Positions 15,202 to 22,138 of a stretch of DNA of 22,235 nucleotides are shown here, in pieces. Each line of letters opens with the position of its first letter. Position 1 is the first letter of the stretch. Source of the DNA: Halapricum hydrolyticum (GTDB taxonomy: Archaea; Halobacteriota; Halobacteria; Halobacteriales; Haloarculaceae); the NCBI RefSeq assembly GCF_025517535.1, contig NZ_JAOPKC010000035.1:1-22235 (forward strand). Reading direction: 5' to 3'. A program made the translations under genes and the position numbers. The notes below the pieces were generated by a model. That model searched no databases. It saw nothing but the letters and a program-made list of their open reading frames with translations, and had not been told where the DNA came from.

Positions 15202-16539
15202 ATGAGCAAGCCCAACGTTCTCTTCCTCGTCGTTGACTCTCTTCGGTACGACGTGGCCACGGGCAACTGGGAGTCAGCGACACCCACGATCGATCGGTTG
15301 CTTGACGAAGGTGTACACTTTCAGAATTGCTTCGCACAGGGTATCAGTACTGCGCCGTCAATGACGGCGATTCTCACCGGACGACATCCGCTGGATTACG
15401 GTGGTCACTGGTATCTTGACGACGATCAGCGCACGTTCGCCCAGGTTTTCCGGGACGGCGGGTACTATACCGGGGCGATCCATTCGAATCCATACGTTTC
15501 TGCACGCCGCAACTTCGACCGAGGATTCGATCACTTTGCCGAGGATGTCGTCGCCTTCGAACCTGACGAAGGGCTTGAAGGCCTCCCAGATAAGCTCCTC
15601 CGCCTTGCCAGCCGCGCGTCCAGAATCCTTAGCCGCACCCCTTACACGCCTGCAGAAGAGGTCAACACCGACATACTGTCGTTCGTCGACGACGCGGATA
15701 CCCCGTGGTTCCTGTGGACGCAGTATATGGATGTCCATGGGCCATACCTTGGAGGAGATAATTTCAGCTATCGGAACAAGTTCAGAGCGGAGTGGCTCTG
15801 GCGGAAAGCAGCTGTTCGGGATCCGGATTCCATTACGGAAGCCGAACACGAGGAACTCCGAGAGAACTACCGTCGCGAAGTCGAGTATCTCGACAGCGAA
15901 ATCGGTAATCTTCTCGGAGAACTCGACGAGCGGGGCCATCTCGACGATACGTTCGTCGTACTCACGGCAGATCACGGCGACGAGTTCTACGAACACGGTC
16001 GCTACGGACACGGGAATCTGCCATATGACGAACTGACACACGTCCCACTCGTTATACGGCCTCCATCTGGATCGGACATCCCTCGCGGTGAGACCGTCGA
16101 CGATCTAGTACGCTGTATAGACATTCTTCCGACGATCATCGACGCCGTCGACGCGGAGATACCGACACAGCATCGCGAGCGACTCGCTGGCAAATCGCTT
16201 CTGCCCCTTGTCCGAGGAAAGAAACGCGACGAGGAACCAGTCGTCGTCACCGAGAAGCGTGTTCGGGGTGAAAAACACCTCCGAATCGGCCTCAGGACAA
16301 CCCGATGGAAATACCTCTACGACGGTGTCGAGGACGAACGGTTCCTCTATAACCTCGAAAATGATCCTGGGGAGACCACGGATGTGTCGCAAACGGAAAC
16401 TACTGTCGCCGAGGAATTCGAGACCCGTCTCCGTGAACGTCTCAATCAAATTGAAGAGACTTCGGAAAACGTCGTCGTCCCAGACGTCGAAACGGACGCG
16501 GGTGTCGAAGAACGTCTGAAAGCCCTTGGATATAAATAG
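15202..16539 (+). CDS. Sulfatase-family hydrolase/transferase with Thr at the nucleophile position
   Basis: A 445-residue sulfatase-fold protein (alkaline phosphatase superfamily). VLFLVVDSLRYD at 6-17 carries the first metal Asp, GISTAPSMTAILTGRHPL at 47-64 is the nucleophile region, FLWTQYMDVHGPY at 170-182 the MDVHGPY strand, and LTADHGDEFYEHGRYGHG at 254-271 supplies Asp257, His258 and His270. In true sulfatases the motif C/S-x-P-S-R provides the formylglycine; here Thr50-Ala-Pro-Ser-Met takes its place, and Thr is the nucleophile in phosphoglycerol transferases and some phosphodiesterases. It may therefore act on phosphate rather than sulfate esters of a glycan. No signal peptide or membrane segment is seen, so it is probably cytosolic unless exported another way. 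The C-terminus ends in RLKALGYK. Start at ATG 15202, 25 nt after a TATA-like box. Confidence 0.85.
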   Translation: MSKPNVLFLVVDSLRYDVATGNWESATPTIDRLLDEGVHFQNCFAQGISTAPSMTAILTGRHPLDYGGHWYLDDDQRTFAQVFRDGGYYTGAIHSNPYVSARRNFDRGFDHFAEDVVAFEPDEGLEGLPDKLLRLASRASRILSRTPYTPAEEVNTDILSFVDDADTPWFLWTQYMDVHGPYLGGDNFSYRNKFRAEWLWRKAAVRDPDSITEAEHEELRENYRREVEYLDSEIGNLLGELDERGHLDDTFVVLTADHGDEFYEHGRYGHGNLPYDELTHVPLVIRPPSGSDIPRGETVDDLVRCIDILPTIIDAVDAEIPTQHRERLAGKSLLPLVRGKKRDEEPVVVTEKRVRGEKHLRIGLRTTRWKYLYDGVEDERFLYNLENDPGETTDVSQTETTVAEEFETRLRERLNQIEETSENVVVPDVETDAGVEERLKALGYK

Positions 16540-16563
16540 GGTCTACGCTACTTCGAACAGAAT

Positions 16564-16636
16564 TTAGTGGGTTGCCACACTGATCCCGTCTGTTTTCAGT
16601 ATCTCGTCACCGGGAACTCCCAGTGATGACCTAGCG
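16564..16636 (-). other. Possible 3' coding relic cut by the ISH3-type element
   Basis: On the minus strand, just outside the insertion sequence, one frame reads SLGVPGDEILKTDGISVATH and ends at TAA 16564-16566. It looks protein-like and would converge on the sulfatase-like gene ending at 16539. I cannot name the gene. If real, it is the last two dozen residues of a gene removed when the element inserted or recombined. Confidence 0.25.
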
Positions 16637-16815
16637 ACTGTCGGTACTTCCCAATCGAGAATTCGGAAGCCGAGTTGAGTTGGTGTGAGCCGTTCAATCT
16701 CGGAACGGTAGCTGGCTGAATCGAAGCATCGGTCTGAATTGAACAGAGACAGTGACGAGAACGGTTGTTGAAGCGGTTTTTGACGAGTGCTGCTGCTGAC
16801 GCATAGCTGGCCCGA

Positions 16816-16844
16816 GGCCGCGGGCTGCCCGTCAGCCCGCGGCC
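16816..16844. terminator. GC-rich perfect hairpin over the transposase stop codon
   Basis: GGCCGCGGGCTG at 16816-16827 pairs fully with CAGCCCGCGGCC at 16833-16844 around a five-base loop. The transposase stop codon (16832-16834, minus strand) lies at the loop edge, so the stem forms from the last codons and the first 3' bases. It could stop transcription or protect the mRNA end. No T-run follows, so terminator is a guess. Confidence 0.4.
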
Positions 16845-18004
16845 GAGGCGTACGCGTCGGGGACGCCGACACCGTTCATCTCAATCTCCCACCGCCGCTC
16901 TAACTCTTCTTCCAGTTCGTGACGAATCCAGTCACAGAACGTCTGGAACGTGAACTGCTCGGGCAGGTCGCGCCCGCCCCGCTGTGGGCGGGCGACGACC
17001 GCCCATCGCAGCACCAGCCACAGGTTCTCCAGCAGGAAGCTGACGATCACGAACGCAAACCGGACGATCGGGTCTTGTGTTGTCGTTGTTGCTCGTGCTT
17101 GGCGAAATAGCCGGTAACTCGTCTCTATTGCCGACCGTTTCCGATAGCGTCGTTCGACTTGTGTAGGCGTGCGATCTCCGAGATCGCACGCCACGTACCC
17201 ACGAACGACCTCACCGTGCTTGCCTCGGTCTCCGTTCTGATAGGAGACAGAGACCGCGAGCGGGAAGCGCAGTTCCCGCTCGCTTCCCTTGTACATGCGG
17301 TAGGTCGTCATGTACGAGCAGTGCGTGGCGAGCTTGTCTTTCATCCGCTCACCCTTCTTTTGGACAGGGATCACAGTCGTTGCAAGGTCGCGTGCGCGAC
17401 GAATCACCCGTTCATTGTAGAAGCCGCGATCAGCGAGCAAGAGGTCGATTTCGAAGGGATAGGTGCCGACGCGGTCGAGGACGCGCTCGACCGCGTCGGC
17501 CTCCTTCTCGTCGCTGCGGACGTATGTCAGTGCCAGCGTCACCGGCTTCCCGTTCGAGACAACGTAGGCGGTGCAGTAACGGTGACAGGTCGTGGTACCG
17601 TCGGTTGGCGTGGTTTTACAGAGTTCACCGCTGTCCTCGTCGGGAGAGCCGTGGTACGGATTATCGACGAAGTCGATGGAGACGATTCTCGACCGGTCAG
17701 GGTCGAGAATCGTCATGGCGAGGTGACGAAACAGGAGGCTGGTGGCCATTTCGAGCTGATCACGCTGGAGTGTGTGCAGCCAGTCCATGACGGTATCGTC
17801 GCAGGGTGTGTCGTCCGTCTGGGAGGTCACATCCCAGACGGACGACTGGTTGACGCTGGCCATTGTGACGACCGGCCAGATATCACCGGAATCGAGGGGC
17901 GAGCCCTCGATTCCTTCCATCGGGAGCTGTCCAATCACGTCGGCCGCTACATCTTTCACGTCTGCTGCCGAAAGAACACCGTCCGGTTCGGGTAGTTCAA
18001 GCAC
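16832..18004 (-). CDS. ISH3-family transposase, apparently intact
   Basis: A 390-residue DDE transposase from GTG 18004. SIDFVDNPYHG at 109-119 contains the first Asp (111), LLADRGFYNERV at 189-200 the second (192), and KRSAIETSYRLFRQARATTT at 289-308 the catalytic Glu (294) in the IE-x-x-Y-R-x-x-x-Q pattern of ISH3-type enzymes. VSVSYQNG at 251-258 and the run ending in VSFLLENLWLVLRW also match haloarchaeal ISH3 proteins. No stop or frameshift interrupts it, unlike the other transposases in this window, so the element could still be mobile. A large antisense open frame at 17159-17995 is a codon-bias shadow. Confidence 0.9.
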   Translation of the reverse strand: MLELPEPDGVLSAADVKDVAADVIGQLPMEGIEGSPLDSGDIWPVVTMASVNQSSVWDVTSQTDDTPCDDTVMDWLHTLQRDQLEMATSLLFRHLAMTILDPDRSRIVSIDFVDNPYHGSPDEDSGELCKTTPTDGTTTCHRYCTAYVVSNGKPVTLALTYVRSDEKEADAVERVLDRVGTYPFEIDLLLADRGFYNERVIRRARDLATTVIPVQKKGERMKDKLATHCSYMTTYRMYKGSERELRFPLAVSVSYQNGDRGKHGEVVRGYVACDLGDRTPTQVERRYRKRSAIETSYRLFRQARATTTTQDPIVRFAFVIVSFLLENLWLVLRWAVVARPQRGGRDLPEQFTFQTFCDWIRHELEEELERRWEIEMNGVGVPDAYASAAG

Positions 18005-18083
18005 ACTTCTGAACCGGACATCTTCCTCAATCAGAGCGACGCTTCAGCTCCGCTGCTTAGGCCGGTTGGGAAGTACCGACTGT

Positions 18084-18277
18084 TGACCTCTGCTACGGAG
18101 TCCAGTTTTCGAGACACTCCCCTAGCGCTTCGACACACACGAGGATATCGCGCTGACCTCGACACCAGACTCGACGAGTGGCTCGACTTCTTCGAGCAGG
18201 CCGATCCGGACGACGAAACCACGATGTCCGACGACGCCAAGGCCCGCCTGGAGGACCTCGGCTACCTGCAGGACTGA
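18084..18277 (+). pseudogene. 3' fragment of a fourth sulfatase-like gene
   Basis: Starting at the right edge of the ISH3-type element, the frame reads through DLDTRLDEWLDFFEQADPDD and ends with AKARLEDLGYLQD at TGA 18275-18277. The closing RLxxLGY is shared with the other three sulfatase-like genes here (RLADLGYK, RLRNLGYQE, RLKALGYK), and the preceding acidic linker suits a sulfatase C-terminus. All catalytic blocks are missing; the upstream part was probably lost with the insertion. Confidence 0.6.
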
Positions 18278-18440
18278 CGCCATTCAGGTAAGCCAAAGCG
18301 TTCGTCTCTCCCGAGCAAAGAGTCGAATCCTGCCGGCAGTATGAGCAAGCCATTCGCAGCTGTCCTCGTCCGCACGAAGTCCAAAGTACTGAATCCCGAA
18401 CGTCCCATCCTTGTCGGCCGGTGACACAAGCCACCAGGGC

Positions 18441-18601
18441 GGGACTGAAAGGGGCGACCGGCTCCGGGAACCCGGCCGAAGCAAGCACCGCAGCGAAGCG
18501 AGGAGCGCAGCAAGGTCGACCGAAAATCGGAGATTTTCGTGATGCCGAGACGCCGGAGGCGTCTCGAACCACCCGGGACTGGAGCCGGTCGGGGCTTTCA
18601 G
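18441..18601. repeat. Compact palindromic element with nested hairpins
   Basis: The outer arms 18445-18465 and 18581-18601 are inverted copies matching at 18 of 21 positions (the differences are a GGG against CCC block). Between them are two perfect hairpins, each with an 8-bp stem and a GGA loop: 18521-18539 (CGAAAATC / GATTTTCG) and 18547-18565 (GAGACGCC / GGCGTCTC). The heptamer GGGACTG occurs at 18441 and again at 18575. Nothing in 18278-18663 looks like a real gene, so this gap holds the element plus unassigned sequence. It may be a MITE-like or PATE-like element or a structured RNA. Confidence 0.5.
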
Positions 18602-18663
18602 AGAATTCTCAGTCAAGTCGATCCCGATACCGTCCACTCCGGCGACTGTGCTTCGATCGCGAT

Positions 18664-18918
18664 TCAGTCGTCCGTGCCGTCCTCGATAGCGTCTTCCCGA
18701 GCCGCATCGCGTGCCTCCCGCTTGATTGCCGCGATCGACGGCTCGTCGAAGGCATCGCCGACGGCAGTACGGAATCCTTCGATCGGGTCCTCTCCGAGCG
18801 GGATCAACTCGACGCGGTCGTCGAGTGCGACGATCCGATATCTGTCCCCGTGCGCTTCGCGGATCTCGCGTGGGATGGTGAGCCGGCCACGCTCGTCGAC
18901 TGTGGCTGTCCTGCTCAT
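18664..18918 (-). CDS. AbrB/SpoVT-type DNA-binding protein, probable antitoxin
   Basis: An 84-residue protein from ATG 18918. The N-terminal swapped-hairpin domain is clear: ATVDERGRLTIPREIREAHG at 5-24, then YRIVALDDRVELIPL, the standard AbrB/MazE-like fold that binds DNA as a dimer. The C-terminal half (DAFDEPSIAAIKREARDAAR) is charged and helical, as in VapB antitoxins that embrace a PIN-domain toxin. No PIN gene follows on the minus strand; the palindromic element comes next instead. A longer open frame to 19122 is not used, since the domain starts at the internal Met. Divergent from the antitoxin-like gene at 19109 across 190 bp that hold no other gene. Confidence 0.75.
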   Translation of the reverse strand: MSRTATVDERGRLTIPREIREAHGDRYRIVALDDRVELIPLGEDPIEGFRTAVGDAFDEPSIAAIKREARDAAREDAIEDGTDD

Positions 18919-19108
18919 CGTCTCTGCTTTACGCGCGACCGAAACAAAAACGTCCCGCGAAATCGCGAACCGTCCCAGACAGCCCATCCAGTCGCGTTCG
19001 ACGCACCAGCGAAAACATCCTGCCCAGCAGAACAGACGCTCCAACCCGACACATAGCCGAGGCCACCCAGCAGCGTATTTTTTGGGTGTGGATGCCGGTA
19101 TATGACAT

Positions 19109-19360
19109 ATGACCAAGACCATCGAGATCAGCGACGACGTCTACCGTCGCCTCAAACGAGAGAAAGGCGACCGGAGCTTCAGCGAGGTGATCGAGACGGC
19201 ACTCGACCGCAGGGGCCAGATCGCGGACGTCGCCGGGCAGGGGATCTTCGACGCCGAGACCGCCGAGCGTGTGAGCGACGACGAGTTCGAGTCGATGCCG
19301 GATCGTATCAGCAACCACTTCGACCGGGTACGCCAGGAAACCGACGATACCGACGCCTGA
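19109..19360 (+). CDS. VapB-type antitoxin (DUF217/UPF0330 family)
   Basis: An 83-residue protein starting KTIEISDDVYRRLKREKGDR (3-22) followed by SFSEVIETALDRRG, the ribbon-helix-helix-like start and conserved S-F-S-E-V-I pattern of archaeal DUF217 antitoxins. The acidic C-terminus normally binds a PIN ribonuclease (VapC) encoded immediately downstream. Here the 57 bp after the stop (19361-19417) contain no PIN start, and the next gene is on the opposite strand, so the antitoxin is orphaned. A T-rich CGTATTTTTT at 19074-19083 lies about 30 nt before the ATG and may be the promoter. GC-rich, like the flanking genes on the right. Confidence 0.8.
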   Translation: MTKTIEISDDVYRRLKREKGDRSFSEVIETALDRRGQIADVAGQGIFDAETAERVSDDEFESMPDRISNHFDRVRQETDDTDA

Positions 19361-19417
19361 ACGTCGCCTCGACATCGCGTTTCTGTCCGGACACGAAACG
19401 AGCAGACGCACGAGCAG

Positions 19418-20794
19418 CTAGAAACCGGTCTCGAACAGATCCGACAGGCCAAACAACTGAACATCGTCGCGCGCCTTGGCAGCGCGTTCGAGGTCGGCCG
19501 TGTAGCCCGAGCGGCTAAACAGCACGTACAGCGTGTCCCCGTCCGCTGGCTCGGCGGACCATCGGACGTCGGACGCGGTTCGTTCGAGGTCCGCGAGGAC
19601 GCCTTCACTGACCGGCCGGGACGTGAACTTGCACTCGCCGGCGACGAGCCCCTCGTCCGCGAGCCCGAGGATGTCGAGTTCGTGTTCCCGGAACCACCAC
19701 TGTCCGACGTCGCGGAACTGCCGATCGACGAGATCGGGGAGCGCGCGCTGGCAGAGCCGTTCGAATAGCGGGCTCACGTAATCCGCCAGCTCCGGCGCGA
19801 CGAGTTCGTCGTACGCGTCGTCACCGAGCAGCTGAAGTTGGTCCTGATCGCCGTAGACGAACCGGAACCAGAACCGGAACAACGGCGCTGCGATCCGATA
19901 CCGGCCCCGTTTCGAGGTCGTCGACGATTCCGTGACGGGGATGTGACGCTCGACGAGGCGGAGGCGACGAAGCTTCTGGAGGTAGGTACTGAGTGATCCC
20001 GACTCGACGCCGGCCATGCCCGCGATCTCGTTGGGGGTGCGACGCCCGTGGGCGAGCGCGCGAAGGATACTGAAATACGTGTTCGGCTGTCGGAGTTCGG
20101 TTCGAAGCAGGAACTCGGGTTCGGAATACAGGAGTCCGCGTTCCGAGAGTATCGATGCCTGGACGTTCGCACCCAGCGGCTCGGCCGGATCGATCGTCTG
20201 CAGATAATACGGTGTCCCGCCGTAGATCGACCACGCCGTGATCGACGTCTCGGGATCATATGCCGGGAAGAACTGGCGCGCGTCGGAGACCGAGAGCGGC
20301 TTGAGGTCGATCGTCGCCGTTCGCCGACCGTACAGCGGAGCGCTGCCGGACAGGACCTTCTCTTCCATGACGCTGATCGACGAACCGACGAGCACGAGCG
20401 TCATTGCCGTGTCCTGTAACGTCAGGTCCCAGACGCGCTGTATGCGGGAGGGAAGGGAGTCGTCGTCCTGGATGAGGAACGGGAACTCGTCGATGACGAC
20501 GATCGCGTCCCGCTCGCCGAGTGCTTCGAGCAGCGCTTCCCAGTCGCGGCGGACGTTCTGTAGCGCGGGGAACTGTGTGGCGGCGGTGTCGACGAACTGC
20601 TCGAGCTGGTTTTGTGCCGTGGATTCGACCGCCTGGTAGTAGACCGCGTCGTCCCGATCGGCAATGGACCGACGGACGAGTTCGCTTTTGCCGAGACGAC
20701 GACGGCCGTATATGACGACGAACTCGGCCCGCTCGGAATCGTAGCAGTCCGTGAGGTGATCGAGCTCGGCGTCTCGATCGACGAAGTGCGCCAT
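19418..20794 (-). CDS. Archaeal-type ATPase with C-terminal DUF234 nuclease-like domain
   Basis: A 458-residue protein. Residues 1-235 form an archaeal AAA/STAND-like ATPase (PF01637 type): Walker A YGRRRLGKSEL at 29-39, Walker B IVVIDEF at 98-104, and the sensor strand LVLVGSSIS at 133-141. A winged helix follows at about 245-285 (TPNEIAGMAGVESGSLSTYL). The C-terminal DUF234 part has PLFRFWFRFVYG at 304-315 and ELDILG (372-377) followed by AGECKF (385-390), a D-x(n)-E-x-K pattern of the PD-(D/E)XK nuclease fold. The biological role of the family is not settled; defence or mobile-element functions are often suggested. I start it at ATG 20794 (GTG 20818 is possible). Four 15-bp tandem dyads lie 42-101 bp upstream and may control it. 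Confidence 0.85.
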   Translation of the reverse strand: MAHFVDRDAELDHLTDCYDSERAEFVVIYGRRRLGKSELVRRSIADRDDAVYYQAVESTAQNQLEQFVDTAATQFPALQNVRRDWEALLEALGERDAIVVIDEFPFLIQDDDSLPSRIQRVWDLTLQDTAMTLVLVGSSISVMEEKVLSGSAPLYGRRTATIDLKPLSVSDARQFFPAYDPETSITAWSIYGGTPYYLQTIDPAEPLGANVQASILSERGLLYSEPEFLLRTELRQPNTYFSILRALAHGRRTPNEIAGMAGVESGSLSTYLQKLRRLRLVERHIPVTESSTTSKRGRYRIAAPLFRFWFRFVYGDQDQLQLLGDDAYDELVAPELADYVSPLFERLCQRALPDLVDRQFRDVGQWWFREHELDILGLADEGLVAGECKFTSRPVSEGVLADLERTASDVRWSAEPADGDTLYVLFSRSGYTADLERAAKARDDVQLFGLSDLFETGF

Positions 20795-20835
20795 ACCGCT
20801 AGCAATCGATCCGGTCACATAGAACTACCGCTTTT

Positions 20836-20895
20836 GGAAATGACGATTTCTGAATTCGCAATTTCGGAAACTACGATTTCGGAAATCACGATTTC
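20836..20895. repeat. Four 15-bp tandem dyad repeats upstream of the ATPase gene
   Basis: Units at 20836-20850, 20851-20865, 20866-20880 and 20881-20895 follow the consensus GGAAAYNACGATTTC with no spacers; the second (TGAATTCGCAATTTC) is the most diverged. Each unit is itself a dyad, GAAAT-N4-ATTTC. The array lies between two minus-strand genes, upstream of the ATPase start. The rest of 20795-20985 shows no gene. It resembles an operator array or iterons. Confidence 0.75.
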
Positions 20896-20985
20896 TTTCT
20901 GTCGTCACGATAGCAGCGATGATCAACACCACGAACGACACACCAGCTCTAACGATGGCCCTATCGGTGCGACGACACCCACAAC

Positions 20986-22050
20986 CTACAACTCTTCCAG
21001 CACTGCAGTCGTCCGCTCGACGGTCTCCGCCCAGTCGAACTGGCCCGCGACCTGCGCCCGCGGATCCCCGACGCCACCATCGAGCACCGTCTCGAGCCCC
21101 GCCACGAAGCCGTCGACGTCCCCGACGGGCACGGTCACGCCGCCGTCGCCGACCACGGGCGCGACCTGCTCCAGATCGCTCACGACGACCGGCACACCCG
21201 ACGCCATCGCCTCCAGCACCGTCCGGGGTAACCCCTCGGCACGACTGGGCAAGACGAGCGCGTCCGCGGCCCGGTACACCGCCGGCATCGCCTCGTAAGG
21301 GAGCTGTCCGAGGAACTCGACGTGGTCCGCGGCCAGCTCCGAGCGCAGCGGTCCCTCGCCGGCCACGTACAGCTTCGCGTTCCGCGTCTCGGCCAGTTGC
21401 GAGACCGCTGCCACCGCGTCGCCGGGCCGCTTGCCCTCGACCAGCCGCCCGACGAACAACACCACTGGCCCGTCGTGGTCGATCCGGTCGCTCTCGGGCC
21501 CGTCGGGCCGGAATCGCTCGGTGTCGATCCCGTTGTGGACGGCCTCGATCCGCGAGTCGACCCCGAACTCCTGCACTCGATCGCGATCCTCGTCAGTGTA
21601 ACAGAAGATTGTATCAGCCCGATTGAACGTCCACCGCCCGATCGTCCGGAGGTACAGATCGAACACCCATTCGGGCGCGTTCTGCGAATACAGCCCGTGA
21701 TTGGTGATCGCCAGCGGCGTGTCCCCCACGCGCCGCCGCAGCGCCGCGAGATTCGTCGAGAAGTACAGGTGCGAGTGAGCGTGAACCACGTCGAACTCCG
21801 ACGCCCGGGCGAGAAACTGCGCCACGCCGGGGCTGACGTCGTTGCCAAGCGGCGCGGCGACGGGATCGAACCGAACCACGGTGTATCCGTCTCGCTGCTC
21901 GATCGACGGCCGGTCGGGGTCGCGACGGATCGTCAGCACAGTCACCTCGTGACCCATCGCGGCCTGATCGCGACTCATCGCGTGGACGTGGTAGGTCCCG
22001 CCGCCGGGGACCTCGGGATACACTTTCTGGGCGACCCGAAGAATGCGCAT
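20986..22050 (-). CDS. Family 4 glycosyltransferase (GT-B)
   Basis: A 354-residue GT4 enzyme from ATG 22050. VYPEVPGGGTYHVHAMSRDQ at 10-29 is the donor-site GGG loop and first helix, VVHAHSHLYF at 88-97 and TNHGLY at 116-121 follow, LFVGRLVEGKRPGDA at 198-212 opens the C-terminal domain, and EGLPRTVLEAMASGVPVV at 272-289 holds the E-x7-E pair (Glu272, Glu280). It is complete and clearly more GC-rich than the glycan genes at 2-10 kb, so it may belong to the host chromosome rather than to the acquired island. A weak TTCTTAG about 28 nt upstream could be its TATA box. The donor and acceptor sugars cannot be told. The large antisense open frame at 21322-22137 is a GC-bias shadow. Confidence 0.92.
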   Translation of the reverse strand: MRILRVAQKVYPEVPGGGTYHVHAMSRDQAAMGHEVTVLTIRRDPDRPSIEQRDGYTVVRFDPVAAPLGNDVSPGVAQFLARASEFDVVHAHSHLYFSTNLAALRRRVGDTPLAITNHGLYSQNAPEWVFDLYLRTIGRWTFNRADTIFCYTDEDRDRVQEFGVDSRIEAVHNGIDTERFRPDGPESDRIDHDGPVVLFVGRLVEGKRPGDAVAAVSQLAETRNAKLYVAGEGPLRSELAADHVEFLGQLPYEAMPAVYRAADALVLPSRAEGLPRTVLEAMASGVPVVVSDLEQVAPVVGDGGVTVPVGDVDGFVAGLETVLDGGVGDPRAQVAGQFDWAETVERTTAVLEEL

Positions 22051-22138
22051 ATACGCCGGATTTCAGTGCCCCAACTAAGAACGTGCCGGATCAAGGACAA
22101 TGGATGCACAGTTCCTCGATCCGTGTCGCTGGCGTAGG

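Larger units (their letters stand above)
16637..18083 (-). mobile_element. ISH3-family insertion sequence, about 1.45 kb
   Basis: The ends are near-perfect 18-bp inverted repeats: ACTGTCGGTACTTCCCAA at 16637-16654 and the complement of ACAGTCGGTACTTCCCAA at 18066-18083, one mismatch. A single full-length transposase fills most of the element. The size is close to ISH3-type elements (about 1.4 kb). The five bases beside each end (TAGCG and TGACC) differ; TGACC also occurs 5 bp further out on the left (16627-16631), so a shifted boundary is possible. The non-coding stretch 16655-16815 inside the element holds nothing recognisable. Confidence 0.8.

Noticed and set aside
15358..16041. 227-codon minus-strand frame and a 211-codon plus-strand frame in the same place
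   Set aside because: Both overlap the sulfatase-family gene, whose motifs are complete; the alternatives have low-complexity, Arg/Ser-rich translations.
17159..17995. 278-codon plus-strand open frame
   Set aside because: It lies wholly antisense to the intact ISH3-type transposase; its protein shows no domain pattern and is explained by GC codon bias.
19361..19417. VapC toxin gene downstream of the DUF217 antitoxin
   Set aside because: Only 57 bp remain before the convergent ATPase gene and no PIN-domain start is readable.
20836..20895. CRISPR array
   Set aside because: The units are 15 bp and directly adjacent, with no spacers and no cas genes nearby.
20612..21298. 228-codon plus-strand frame crossing the 15-bp repeats (E-x-x-I-S pentads)
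   Set aside because: It overlaps two convincing minus-strand genes at both ends; the pentapeptide pattern follows from the 15-bp DNA period.
21322..22137. 271-codon plus-strand open frame
   Set aside because: Antisense to the clear GT4 gene at 20986-22050 in GC-rich DNA; no recognisable motif.
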